Translations under genes and position numbers: made by a program
The notes under the pieces: model-generated
The model's input: the letters and a program-made list of their open reading frames with translations, nothing else
Told to the model about the DNA's origin: nothing
The model's database searches: none
Shown here: positions 17,137 to 25,787 of the stretch, in pieces
Layout of the letters: each line of letters opens with the position of its first letter
Numbering within the stretch: position 1 is the stretch's first letter
DNA from: Bacteroidales bacterium
Lineage (GTDB): Bacteria > Bacteroidota > Bacteroidia > Bacteroidales > Bacteroidaceae
Reading direction: 5' to 3'
Length of the DNA: 64,000 bases
Assembly (NCBI GenBank): GCA_004555425.1
Contig: SFID01000001.1
Span: 1 to 64,000, forward strand

Positions 17137-18342
17137 ATGAACGTAATCCAACAACTGAAAGGCAGCAGCCTGACCCTCCTCCTCGGCCTCTGTGCTTGGG
17201 GACTGCAAGTAGCATGTACCAACGACGACCCTGTGGATGCCGACATCGTTGCCGGTAGCCAGTCCTCCCTCAACGCCGCCTGCGACCAATGGCGCACGGC
17301 TCGCGCAGACTGGGAACAGACCGAAGCCTTCCTCTTCGGCGCTGCCGACAAGTATTCCATTGACCCCCACACCGACACTTGGCCCGTGGACCAGGCTGCG
17401 CTGGCCAATATCCTGCGCGACCCCGAAATCATGGCCGACATTGACAACAAGGTGAAACTCCTCAACTCGGGCGTGCTGGGCTACCACGGCATTGAGTACG
17501 TGCTCTTCCGTCAAGGCAATCCGCGCGACATCAGCCAGTTGACCGACCTAGAATACCGCTACGTTTGCGCTGTGGCCAAGGACCTCTATCAGGCCACCTG
17601 TGTGCTGCAAACCACTTGGTCGGGCGCCGCCTCGGGCACCCGCTACGAAGAAGCCATACGCTATCTGGCCTCGCACAACTCCCTCGACGACGATGGCAAC
17701 GTGACGGGAGAAGGCCTGAACTATACCAACTTTGGCGCCAACTTCAAGCAAACGCCCTCGGCTGACTACGACAACGACCTCGATGCTACGGTGCAAATCA
17801 TTGAAGGTGCGCGCGATATCATCGCCGAAGTAGCAGGCTCAAAAATAGGTCTGCCCTGGTCGGGACAGGATGATTCCTACATCGAATCGCCTTACGCCTA
17901 CAACTCCATCACCGATTTCTACGACAATATCGTAGGCTGCCGCAACGCTCTCTACGGCGCAGTGGGAGCCACGACGCCCAACGAGAAGTCGCTCCTCTAC
18001 TTCTGCCTCAACGCAGGCAACCCCACGCTCCGCGAACAAGCCCTCCAGGTGCAGCAGCAACTCACCACCGCGCTGGAAAAGGTGGCAGCCATGAAACGGC
18101 CCTTCGCCCTCTACTACACGGATGCCTCGGTCGAAACGGCCATCACCGCCCTCGACAATCTTGATGCCGCCCTCGCTGCCATGGAAGAGACGCTCCAGAC
18201 CTACGCGGGCAATGCCACCGTCGAGGCACAGTGCAAGATTATCAACGCCAACTATGTGGACAACGTGGTCGTGCGCCTCTACACTTCGCTCTGCGACAAC
18301 GCTGAGAAACTCTATCAGGCCATTATTAAGATTAAAGATTAA
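17137..18342 (+). CDS. Imelysin-family lipoprotein (peptidase M75/IrpA-like)
   Basis: A 401-residue lipoprotein: signal region LLLGLCAWGLQVAC with the lipobox cysteine at about residue 28. The imelysin signature GxHxxE is present as GYHGIE (about residue 114), followed by VLFR. The rest is mainly helical, as expected for the two four-helix bundles of the family. Imelysins (IrpA, EfeO-related) act in iron acquisition in the periplasm; most have no proven peptidase activity. It sits between the porin and the di-heme oxidoreductase with very short gaps (35 and 6 bases), an arrangement seen in iron-linked operons of other Gram-negatives. Confidence 0.9.
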   Translation: MNVIQQLKGSSLTLLLGLCAWGLQVACTNDDPVDADIVAGSQSSLNAACDQWRTARADWEQTEAFLFGAADKYSIDPHTDTWPVDQAALANILRDPEIMADIDNKVKLLNSGVLGYHGIEYVLFRQGNPRDISQLTDLEYRYVCAVAKDLYQATCVLQTTWSGAASGTRYEEAIRYLASHNSLDDDGNVTGEGLNYTNFGANFKQTPSADYDNDLDATVQIIEGARDIIAEVAGSKIGLPWSGQDDSYIESPYAYNSITDFYDNIVGCRNALYGAVGATTPNEKSLLYFCLNAGNPTLREQALQVQQQLTTALEKVAAMKRPFALYYTDASVETAITALDNLDAALAAMEETLQTYAGNATVEAQCKIINANYVDNVVVRLYTSLCDNAEKLYQAIIKIKD

Positions 18343-18348
18343 CGATTC

Positions 18349-20037
18349 ATGAAGATGCAGATGAAAAAGTCAAGAATGCTCCTCGCCGTCTGCGCGGCCG
18401 CCTTGCTCGCCTCTTGCTCCGACGATGTGAGCGAATCCCTCAGTTGGGAGATTGGCGAAGGCACAACCCTTGACTATCCCGAGGACTACTTCGCTGGCGG
18501 ACGCTTGGGCACAACGTCCAACAACTCCTCCGTGGCTTTCAAGCAGCCCACTCCCGCCGTTGAGAGCGCGGGCATGGTGACGGCTTTCAACGAAGGCGAG
18601 TACCTCTTTGAGAATGATTTCAACGAGAATACCGAAGGCGCATTCCGCGGTTTGGGCCCCGTCTATGTACGTCCGGGCTGCGGCTATTGCCATCCCGGCT
18701 ACGGCCACGGCGCGCGCCAAAATAGTTACGCGGCCAACCAGCACCGCAATGGCTACCTCCTCGTCATCTACGACAAGCAGACCAACGCCTACATTCGCTC
18801 GGTGGCGGGTATGCCACAGACGGCAGCCGTCAAACCCTTCAAGGCACCCATCGACGAGACGCAAATCAAGATTGACTGGAAAGCCTATACCGACGAATGG
18901 GGCAACCGCTTTGACGATGGCGAAACCTACGAACTGACTTATCCCGAGGTAACTATTCCCCACTCGGCCTATTATGCGCCCGTCTATGTGCAGCGCAACG
19001 GAGTGGATGTGTAGATTCCTGCCGAGGAATATGCCGACAATATCGACGTGCGCCTCGAATCGACCATCGGTATCTACGGCACGGGCCTCCTCGATGCTAT
19101 CCCCGACGACTCCATCACGGCACAATGGCAGGCCGAGTCGCCCTACGTCACCCTCAATCCCTCCCTCTGGGACCAGGGGGCCAACACGTGGAAGAGTTAT
19201 TACACCAATACGCTCCAGGGCGACGGCACCCAATACGTGCGCCGCTATACCTACGCCCTCAGCCGTGGCCCTGTGCTCGATGGTGCTGGCGCCAATGCCA
19301 TCTGGAATATCACCAATGTCAATCGCCCCGACCGCCGCTACCACTACCTCGACCTCGCGGGTAAATATTATGCCGAGAAATCCTCGAAGGACCCCGAGGT
19401 GCAGGCGGGCTTCACCGAATATATCAATCGCATTGACCCCGAAGGGAAGCATCCTGAGTGGCACACGGGCAATCTCGAGAGCGACATCCATACGTACCTG
19501 ACGAGCAAGACGCTCGAACCCGAGATGACGACCGAGCAATACAAGAACCTGATGATTTGGCACCGCGGTCTGGCCGTTCCTGCCGCTCGCAATACCACGA
19601 CCGACAAGTTCAAGGAAGGCAAACGGCTCTTCGCCGAAATGGGTTGCGCCACTTGCCACCGTCCCTCGTGGACCACGGGCAGCGACGATATCCAAGACCC
19701 CAACCGCCTCTTCACCAACGCCGACATGCCGCGCTATCCCTATCAGAAGATTTGGCCCTACACGGACATGGTTCAGCACAGATTGTTCATGAAGAACGAT
19801 ATCCGCACGGGTTGGTGCCGCACCACTCCCCTCTGGGGCCGCGGACTGGCCAGCAAATGCGGTTCGGGAACGGAGCGCCTCCACGACTGTCGCGCCCGCA
19901 ACGTCATCGAGGCCATTATGTGGCACGGTTGCACCACCGAAGGCGGCAAGAGCGATGCCTACGAGTCGGTGCTCCGATTCCGTCAACTCAGCAAGGAACA
20001 GCGCGACCAAGTAGTCTTCTTCATAGAATCCATCTAG
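18349..20037 (+). pseudogene. Di-heme oxidoreductase interrupted by an in-frame TAG
   Basis: A lipoprotein (LLASC lipobox near residue 24) of the di-heme oxidoreductase (DHOR, putative peroxidase) family. The frame from 18349 stops at TAG 19012-19014 after 221 residues, but the same frame stays open from 19015 to 20037 and continues the family sequence (IPAEEYADNIDVRLEST onward). The first heme motif CGYCH is before the stop (about residue 110); the second, CATCH, is after it (19648 region). The truncated product would lose the second heme domain. A CAG-to-TAG change (Q in VDVQIPAEEY) is the simplest cause. It may be a true nonsense mutation, a sequencing error or a read-through site. Neighbours are imelysin upstream and the cytochrome c synthase downstream. 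Confidence 0.85.
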
Positions 20038-20094
20038 CGCTTCTCGCTCCTATATTATAATAAGGAGTCCCCAATGTTTCCCAGGATTGCCCGA

Positions 20095-20208
20095 CTATCG
20101 AGCTAGCAGCCGCAGGCTGCGCTGAAACTAGGGGACGCAGTCCCCGACTGAAACTAGGAAGCCGCAGGCTTCCGCTGAAACTAGGGAGCGCAGCGACCGT
20201 TGAAACTA
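20095..20208. repeat. Mini-hairpin array with TGAAACTA separators, locus 1
   Basis: Four consecutive units of about 26 bases: CAGCC-GCAG-GGCTG-like, GGGGAC-GCAG-TCCCC, GGAAGCC-GCAG-GCTTCC and GGAGC-GCAGC-GACC hairpins, each followed by TGAAACTA(G/A). The array begins with CTATCGAGC and ends 9 bases before the ATG of the cytochrome c synthase gene. Related arrays are at 36335-36502, 56964-57043 and 57970-58003. Confidence 0.85.
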
Positions 20209-20217
20209 AACCAGAAT

Positions 20218-22407
20218 ATGTTCATTCGCAAAAGAGATAAGTTAATAATTGGAATCCTTTCCCTATACACACTCCTCGCAGTGTGTATGGGGATTGCGAC
20301 TTTCTTGGAGAAAACCCACGGACAGGCTTTCGCGGCCACGCACATCTACGGTGCGTGGTGGTTTGTTGGCCTGTGGGCTGCGCTTAGTCTGTTGTCTGTG
20401 GTCGTTCTCCTTCGCCGCAAGGTGCAGCGCCGTCCTGCGGTGTTCCTCCTCCACGGCGCGTTTGTCGTCATCCTCTTGGGCGCGCTCGTCACCCATCTTT
20501 TCGCTCGCGAGGGTACGCTCCATCTTCGCGTAGGCCAGACCGCCAGCACCTTCACCCTCAAAGACGGGCGCACCGATAGCCTGCCTTTCAGCGTGCGCCT
20601 CTTGCACTACGAAACCCTCTGCTATCCCGGCACCGACGCCCCCATGGACTATCGTGCGCGCCTCTTGACCCGGCAAGCAGGCCGCACCGATACGCTCACC
20701 GTTTCGATGAACCGCATCGGGCGGCAGGCAGGCTATCGCTTCTGCCAGTCGTCCTACGATTCCGACCAGCAGGGCACCATTCTCCTCGTAGCCTCCGACC
20801 CCTACGGCATCGGCATTACCTACGCAGGCTATCTGCTCCTGCTCCTCGGCTGGCTCTGGACGTTTTGCGCCCAAGGCACACGCCTGCGCCACCTTGCCCG
20901 TCTCGCCCTGCGCGTCCTCCTTCCCGCAGTGCTCCTGGTGGGCAATGTGCAGCAGGCACAGGCCGCAGACATTCCGCGTGAGATTGCTGACGACCTGGCC
21001 GAGGTGGCCGTGCTCTACGATGGCCGCATCTGTCCGCTCCATACGGCCATGACCGATTACCTCACCAAACTTTCGGGCAAGGACACGTGGCAAGGAAAAA
21101 CGGCCAGCGAGGTCTTCGTGGGTTGGATGATTTTCTATAACGACTGGGAGGGCGAGCGGCTGATCAAGGTAAAGGACGCGGCCGTGCAACGCCTGCTCGG
21201 CATCAATGGCTCCTGGGCCAGTGTGCGCGACTTCTATACCGCCCAGCACGCCTACAAATTAGATGGAAAAATGGACGACCCTTCCCTTCCCGAATCGACC
21301 CGCAAGGCCCTGCGCGAGGCCGACGAGAAACTCCGCGTCGTCACCCTCTTCTATCAGAGCGAACTCCTGCGCATCTTTCCCCTCCAGCAGGGCGACAGCC
21401 TCCATTGGCACGCGCCGGGCAGCACCGAGTTGCCGCGCGGCGTCCCCTCGGCCGAGTTTCAGTTTGTCCACCACGCCATGGACCGCCTCGTTCAGGCCAT
21501 CCTCACGGGCGATACGGCAGGCGCACACCTGATGATTGCCAAAATCAAAGCATACCAGCAGGCTCATGCGGCCCACGTGCTGCCCTCGCGCGCCAAGATG
21601 CGGGCCGAGATTTGGCTCAACCATTGGCAGCAAAGCCGCCCAGTGGTCTTCCTCGCCTTGGGTGCAAGCCTCCTGCTGTGTCTCGCCTTCTTCGCTGGCC
21701 GACCGCGGCGCTGGCTGAACGTGGCCCAGGGCCTTCTTCTCGTTCTGCTGACGCTCTGGGTGACCTTGCTGATAGGATTGCGCTGGTGGGTGAGCGGCCA
21801 TGTGCCGATGACGAATGGCTACGAGACCATGCTGCTCATGGCTTGGCTCTCGCTGATGCTGGGCCTGCTGTGTGCAAGGGCCTTGCCCATCCTCCGCGCC
21901 CTTGCTCCCGTGGTGGCAGCGTGCTGTATGCTCGTGGCGCATCTGGCCAGTGGCAATCCGCGCATCACGGCCCTCATGCCCGTGCTCGCCTCGCCCCTGT
22001 TGTCGCTCCATGTGGCCTTGGTCATGATGGCCTATGTGCTGTTGGTCATCCTGGCCCTCATTGCTGTGCGCTGTCTCCTGTTGCGACCGCGCAAGGCAGA
22101 CGAGCAACTGTTGCGCCTGACTGCCCTCTCCAGGCTCTTGCTCTATCCCGCAGTGGCTCTCCTGAGTGCGGGCATCTTTGTCGGCGCCGTCTGGGCCAAC
22201 ATCTCGTGGGGCTGTTACTGGTCGTGGGACCCCAAGGAGACCTGGGCCCTCATCACGCTCATGGTCTATGCCGTCCCGCTCCACGGCCTGCATCGCACGG
22301 ACAGCCCACGCGCCTACCATATATATATCCTCCTCGCCCTGCTCACAGTCTTGATGACCTATTTCGGCGTCAACTATTTCCTGTCGGGTATGCACGCATA
22401 TTCTTAG
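20218..22407 (+). CDS. ccsA: Cytochrome c biogenesis protein, ResB-like plus CcsA domains (system II synthase)
   Basis: A 729-residue fusion of the two system II parts. The ATG at 20218 is preferred over an upstream TTG inside the repeat. The ResB-like part covers about 1-230 with four membrane segments and a periplasmic domain (EGTLHLRVGQT, SVRLLHYETLCYPG). A soluble region follows, then the CcsA part (about 480-729) with PMTNGYETMLLMAW, the heme-handling WWD-type motif WGCYWSWDPKETW and flanking histidines (LHVALVMMAY, PLHGLHR). It moves heme to the periplasm and ligates it to CxxCH cysteines; the di-heme protein upstream is a client. It is separated from that gene by the hairpin array. Confidence 0.93.
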   Translation: MFIRKRDKLIIGILSLYTLLAVCMGIATFLEKTHGQAFAATHIYGAWWFVGLWAALSLLSVVVLLRRKVQRRPAVFLLHGAFVVILLGALVTHLFAREGTLHLRVGQTASTFTLKDGRTDSLPFSVRLLHYETLCYPGTDAPMDYRARLLTRQAGRTDTLTVSMNRIGRQAGYRFCQSSYDSDQQGTILLVASDPYGIGITYAGYLLLLLGWLWTFCAQGTRLRHLARLALRVLLPAVLLVGNVQQAQAADIPREIADDLAEVAVLYDGRICPLHTAMTDYLTKLSGKDTWQGKTASEVFVGWMIFYNDWEGERLIKVKDAAVQRLLGINGSWASVRDFYTAQHAYKLDGKMDDPSLPESTRKALREADEKLRVVTLFYQSELLRIFPLQQGDSLHWHAPGSTELPRGVPSAEFQFVHHAMDRLVQAILTGDTAGAHLMIAKIKAYQQAHAAHVLPSRAKMRAEIWLNHWQQSRPVVFLALGASLLLCLAFFAGRPRRWLNVAQGLLLVLLTLWVTLLIGLRWWVSGHVPMTNGYETMLLMAWLSLMLGLLCARALPILRALAPVVAACCMLVAHLASGNPRITALMPVLASPLLSLHVALVMMAYVLLVILALIAVRCLLLRPRKADEQLLRLTALSRLLLYPAVALLSAGIFVGAVWANISWGCYWSWDPKETWALITLMVYAVPLHGLHRTDSPRAYHIYILLALLTVLMTYFGVNYFLSGMHAYS

Positions 22408-23001
22408 CGGATAAGGGGCGCGCCGAATAGTATCCCTAGCCTGCACAATTACCTGAGTAGTTACCCGAAATGGTAACTACTCAGGTGGTTCTAGATTGCG
22501 AGGCAATGTACCGCGCGTTGCTTTAGGCTTGTATCAGATGTGAAAGAAAAAAACCAAGATAAACCCCTTGAAGAGTCTGGGGGCTTCGCCCTGGTGCTTG
22601 GGCTTCGGGTGGGTCTTATAAGAGCAGGCTCTTAACGCCCCACCCGAAACCCAAACCCCACCTTCTTTCAGAAGGCTGTCAGCCTCTTCAAGGCGATAAA
22701 CAGAAAATAAACCCATTTTCCTCTGAAGAGGTGCATCGTTCCGTTGTGTACTTCCATTCGTTTTCGATGATGATTTCAGCCAGATGGGGTTTATTTCCTG
22801 TTTATCGCCTTGTGCTTGATGCAAAACCCGATAGGGTGATGCTGTGTCTGACTGGAAATCACTGAGCTTGCTCAGGGATTTCCTGACAGCCACAGCATCA
22901 AATGTCTCGCTAGAGACATTTTGCATCAAGTGCAAGGGGTTTTTTAGGTTTTTGTTTTATCAGTGGCCACAGGACTTTTGTGACAACTCCTCATTATTTT
23001 G
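22408..23001. repeat. Gene-free block of nested inverted repeats
   Basis: No gene seen. Parts in order: a 15-bp-arm palindrome at 22451-22486; a fragment similar to the CGCACGTTGC repeat family at 22499-22525; an inverted copy of the window's first 95 bases at 22539-22638; 27-bp arms AAGGCGATAAACAG.. and ..CTGTTTATCGCCTT at 22690-22716 and 22784-22811; and a nested hairpin at 22808-22937 (CCTTGTGCTTGATGC, GATGCTGTG/CACAGCATC, CTGAGCTTGCTCAG) followed by GGGGTTTTTT. The last could terminate transcription. Confidence 0.7.
22451..22486. repeat. Palindrome of the GTAACTACTCAGGT motif
   Basis: ACCTGAGTAGTTACC (22451-22465), loop CGAAAT, GGTAACTACTCAGGT (22472-22486): perfect 15-bp arms. The same motif recurs at 23002, 33563, 33894, 33917, 44318, 44418, 44832, 57401, 57572 and 57594. 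Confidence 0.9.
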
Positions 23002-23377
23002 ACCTGAGTAGTTACCCGAAATGTTAAATCCAAACATTTTTCGCGCGAAAACTTTTAATATCTTTTATATTTTCGGCCGCGAAAAATTCTCTATATCGTC
23101 ATTTCGCGCACCGATAAAGCCAAGAAAATTTCCGCAAAAGCATTTAGAAAATCCGCAAAAGCATATAGAATTTTCTACTTCCGATGTTTTTCTTCCCTTA
23201 TATGGGCCAAAAAAAGAGGAAAGAACCCTGTGTTTGGGGCTCTTTCCTCTTCGCTAGTACAAAGATAATACATTTTTCCGCGAAATGCAAATCCATTTAA
23301 CATTTCGCAACAATCTATGAAATGTTAAAAGACGAGTTTTGCACACGCGGGGGTCTGCGATGTGTTATATTACGAGG
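23002..23377 (-). repeat. ~375-bp dispersed element, copy A
   Basis: Reads on the minus strand in the same order as 33201-33576 and 57046-57414: CCTCGTAATATAACACAT, a TTTAACATTTC hairpin, a TTTG-N20-TATCTTTG promoter, a GAGGAAAG..CTTTCCTC hairpin with T-run, direct repeats of ATGCTTTTGCGGA, and an end in ACATTTCGGGTAACTACTCA. No protein is convincingly encoded; a 78-codon frame on the plus strand is not shared by the other copies. Confidence 0.85.
23212..23272 (-). ncRNA. Short hairpin transcript predicted from element copy A
   Basis: On the minus strand the promoter TATCTTTG (near 23265) is followed within about 12 bases by a stem GAGGAAAGAGCCC, loop CAAACACA, GGGTTCTTTCCTC and then TTTTTTT. 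The transcript would be about 45-50 bases and almost entirely hairpin. The stem covaries with the two other copies. Confidence 0.5.
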
Positions 23378-23498
23378 GAGGATTTTTCAATGAGGAATGA
23401 GGGATGAGAAATTGCCTTTCCAATAATCGTATTTCGACTTTTGAGCCAGTGGCCGAAGGTTGCGTTGAAGCGCGAGGCCAAGGCGGCAGGGCTACTTG

Positions 23499-24752
23499 TT
23501 ATTCCGCGCTGTAGTCCTCGAAGAGAAAATCGTTGTAGGGATATTTCTGTACGTGGAGTTGGCGCACGCGCTGGTAGAAGAGTTCTTTGAGAGCCTCGAT
23601 GTTCTGCCGCTCGCGCGCAGAGATGAAGATGCAATCTTCTCCCATGCGCGCCATCCACGTCTGTTGGAGTTGTTCGAGCGAAACGTTCTCCTTCGTGGGC
23701 GGCGTGAGGTCGTCGGGGTCCTTCTCCGTCCAAGTGTAGGCATCCATCTTGTTGAACACCATCAGTTGTGGCTTGTCCGAGCAGCCCAGGTCCATGAGCG
23801 TCTTGTTGACCACCTCAATCTGTTCGGCAAAGTCGGGGTGCGATACGTCCACCACGTGCACCAGAAGGTCGGCCTCGCGCGTTTCGTCCAGCGTACTCTT
23901 GAACGAATCCACGAGGTCGGTTGGCAGTTTGCGGATGAAGCCAACGGTGTCGGCCAGGAGGAAGGGCAGGTTGCCGATGATGACCTTGCGCACAGTCGTG
24001 TCGAGCGTGGCGAAGAGTTTGTTCTCGGCAAAAACTTCGGCCTTGGCCAGCAGGTTGATGAGCGTTGATTTGCCCACGTTCGTATAGCCCACGAGGGCCA
24101 CGCGGATGAGGCGGCCGCGGTTCTTGCGCTGGGTGGTTTTCTGGCGGTCAATCTCCGCGAGGCGCTGTTTGAGCAGGGCCATGCGGTTGAGGATGATGCG
24201 GCGGTCCATCTCCAACTGCGTTTCGCCCGGTCCGCGCAGGCCCACGCTTCCCTTGCCGCCGCCACCGCCCGAACCGCCACCTTGGCGCTCGAGGTGGGTC
24301 CAGAGGCGCTGCAGGCGGGGGAGCATATAGCGGTATTGCGCCAGTTCGATCTGCGTCTTGGCATTGGCCGTCTGGGCGCGCATGGCAAAGATGTCGAGGA
24401 TGAGCGAGGTGCGGTCCAGAATCTTGACCTTGAGTTCGCGCTCAATATTGCGGAGCTGCTTGGCCGAGAGTTCGTCGTCGAAGATGACCATACCGACTTC
24501 GCGCTCGGCATCCTCTTCGGCAATGATGTATTGGCGGATTTCCTCCAACTTGCCTTTGCCCACGTAGGTCACGGAGCTGGGGCCGTCCATGCGTTGGGTG
24601 AAGCGGCGCACGGTGACTGCGCCCGCCGTTTCGGCCAGAAATTCAAGTTCGTCAAGGTATTCTTGCGTTTTGCGCTCGTCCTGCTGCTTCGTGATGAGGC
24701 CCACGAGAACGGCCGTTTCTGCTTTGGCTTCGGATTGTATAAATTCCTTCAT
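23499..24752 (-). CDS. hflX: GTPase HflX
   Basis: A 417-residue ribosome-associated GTPase that splits stalled or heat-damaged ribosomes. The start is the ATG at 24752 (MKEFIQSEAKAETAVLVG); the frame runs further upstream without family resemblance. The HflX N-terminal domain includes YVGKGKLEEI and FDDELSAKQLRNIE, then RTSLILDIFA. The glycine-rich linker and GLRGPGETQLEMDRR precede the G domain, with G1 GYTNVGKSTLIN, G3 DTVGFIRKLP, G4 NKMD and G5-like SAR. The C-terminus FLFEDYSAE is slightly extended. The stretch GGGSGGGGGKGS in the linker is unusually glycine-rich. Confidence 0.95.
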   Translation of the reverse strand: MKEFIQSEAKAETAVLVGLITKQQDERKTQEYLDELEFLAETAGAVTVRRFTQRMDGPSSVTYVGKGKLEEIRQYIIAEEDAEREVGMVIFDDELSAKQLRNIERELKVKILDRTSLILDIFAMRAQTANAKTQIELAQYRYMLPRLQRLWTHLERQGGGSGGGGGKGSVGLRGPGETQLEMDRRIILNRMALLKQRLAEIDRQKTTQRKNRGRLIRVALVGYTNVGKSTLINLLAKAEVFAENKLFATLDTTVRKVIIGNLPFLLADTVGFIRKLPTDLVDSFKSTLDETREADLLVHVVDVSHPDFAEQIEVVNKTLMDLGCSDKPQLMVFNKMDAYTWTEKDPDDLTPPTKENVSLEQLQQTWMARMGEDCIFISARERQNIEALKELFYQRVRQLHVQKYPYNDFLFEDYSAE

Positions 24753-24914
24753 TCGGGAAACTGGGGTTAGGGATGAAAATAGGATAGGAGGGGCGGCGCG
24801 AATGGTCGTAAAATATGTCTTTTCAGCAGAAAGGAAGTGCTGATTCCGCCCCTGATATGTGCAAAAGTACAAAAAAAAATAAACCGTTCGTCTTTTCAAA
24901 CAAAAAAATATATG

Positions 24915-24922
24915 TACCTTTG
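24915..24922 (+). promoter_or_regulatory. -7 element upstream of frr
   Basis: TACCTTTG matches TAnnTTTG. The expected leader is about 105 bases. No good TTTG was found 19-21 bases upstream, so confidence is moderate. Confidence 0.45.
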
Positions 24923-25031
24923 GAAAAAATTTCAGCCCCTCATTTCGCACTAGGCATTAGGCTTAGGTATAGCGGCGCTTTGGGCTGCTCCTTGTATAAT
25001 ATAATTACTATAACAATAAATATTGCCAATC

Positions 25032-25592
25032 ATGATTGACGTAAAAGAATTGCTCGCTGCTTGCGAGGAAAAGATGGAAATGAGTGTGATGCACCTGGAG
25101 GAAACCCTCTCGCATATCCGTGCTGGTAAGGCCAACGTGCATATCCTCGACGAAATCCGCGTGAACTCCTACGGTTCGATGGTGCCCATCAACAATGTGG
25201 CCGCCATCACTACGCCCGATGCGCGTACTATTGCCATCAAACCCTGGGATAAGTCCATGTTCCACCATATCGAAAAGGCTATCATTGATTCCAACGTAGG
25301 AATCATGCCCGAAAACAACGGCGAAATCATCCGCCTGGGCATTCCGCCCCTCACCGAAGAGCGTCGCCGCGACCTCACCAAGCAGTGTAATAAGGAAGGC
25401 GAGGAAACCAAGGTGGCCATTCGCAACGCACGCCGCGACGGCATCGAAAAACTGAAGAAGGGAATCAAGGACGGCCTGCCCGAAGACGTGGAGAAGGACT
25501 CCGAAGCCGACCTCCAGAAAATCCACGACCGTATGGTCAAGAAGGTTGAAGAACTCCTCGTTGCCAAGAGCAAGGAGATTATGACAGTGTAG
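25032..25592 (+). CDS. frr: Ribosome recycling factor
   Basis: A 186-residue protein starting MIDVKELL at the ATG at 25032; an in-frame TTG nine bases upstream is less likely because 186 residues is close to the family length. The three-helix-bundle sequence is clear (HLEETLSHIRAGKANVHILD, IPPLTEERRRDLTKQ, EGEETKVAIRNARRD, KKVEELLVAKSKEIMTV). With EF-G it dissociates post-termination ribosomes. It is divergent from hflX and 195 bases upstream of rsgA; all three genes act on ribosomes. Confidence 0.97.
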   Translation: MIDVKELLAACEEKMEMSVMHLEETLSHIRAGKANVHILDEIRVNSYGSMVPINNVAAITTPDARTIAIKPWDKSMFHHIEKAIIDSNVGIMPENNGEIIRLGIPPLTEERRRDLTKQCNKEGEETKVAIRNARRDGIEKLKKGIKDGLPEDVEKDSEADLQKIHDRMVKKVEELLVAKSKEIMTV

Positions 25593-25611
25593 GATAGTTA
25601 GGAGCTTTTTT

Positions 25612-25785
25612 CAATTAGGAATTAGAAGTTAGGAATTAGGAATTTCCTCTCCAATTCCTCCACTCCAAGTCCTCTATAATCCTCTCCAAATCCTCTTCAA
25701 TCCTCTATAATCCTAAAAATTCTTCTCCCCAAACCCAAGAAAAGACTCCTAACTCCTAACTCCTAACTCCTAACTCCTAACTAAA
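25612..25785. repeat. Heptamer simple repeats between frr and rsgA
   Basis: TTAGGAA-type heptamers occur at 25612-25645, CTCT(C/A)AATCCT units in the middle, and five CTCCTAA units at 25746-25782 that run to within six bases of the rsgA ATG. Similar heptamers abut the start codons at 36688 and 58157. Confidence 0.8.
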
Positions 25786-25787
25786 AA

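Noticed and set aside
19012..19014. TAG as a reassigned sense codon
   Set aside because: Several intact genes end with TAG at the expected length (rsgA, metF, nadA, ccsA), so reassignment in this genome is unlikely. A single mutation or local read-through is the better reading.
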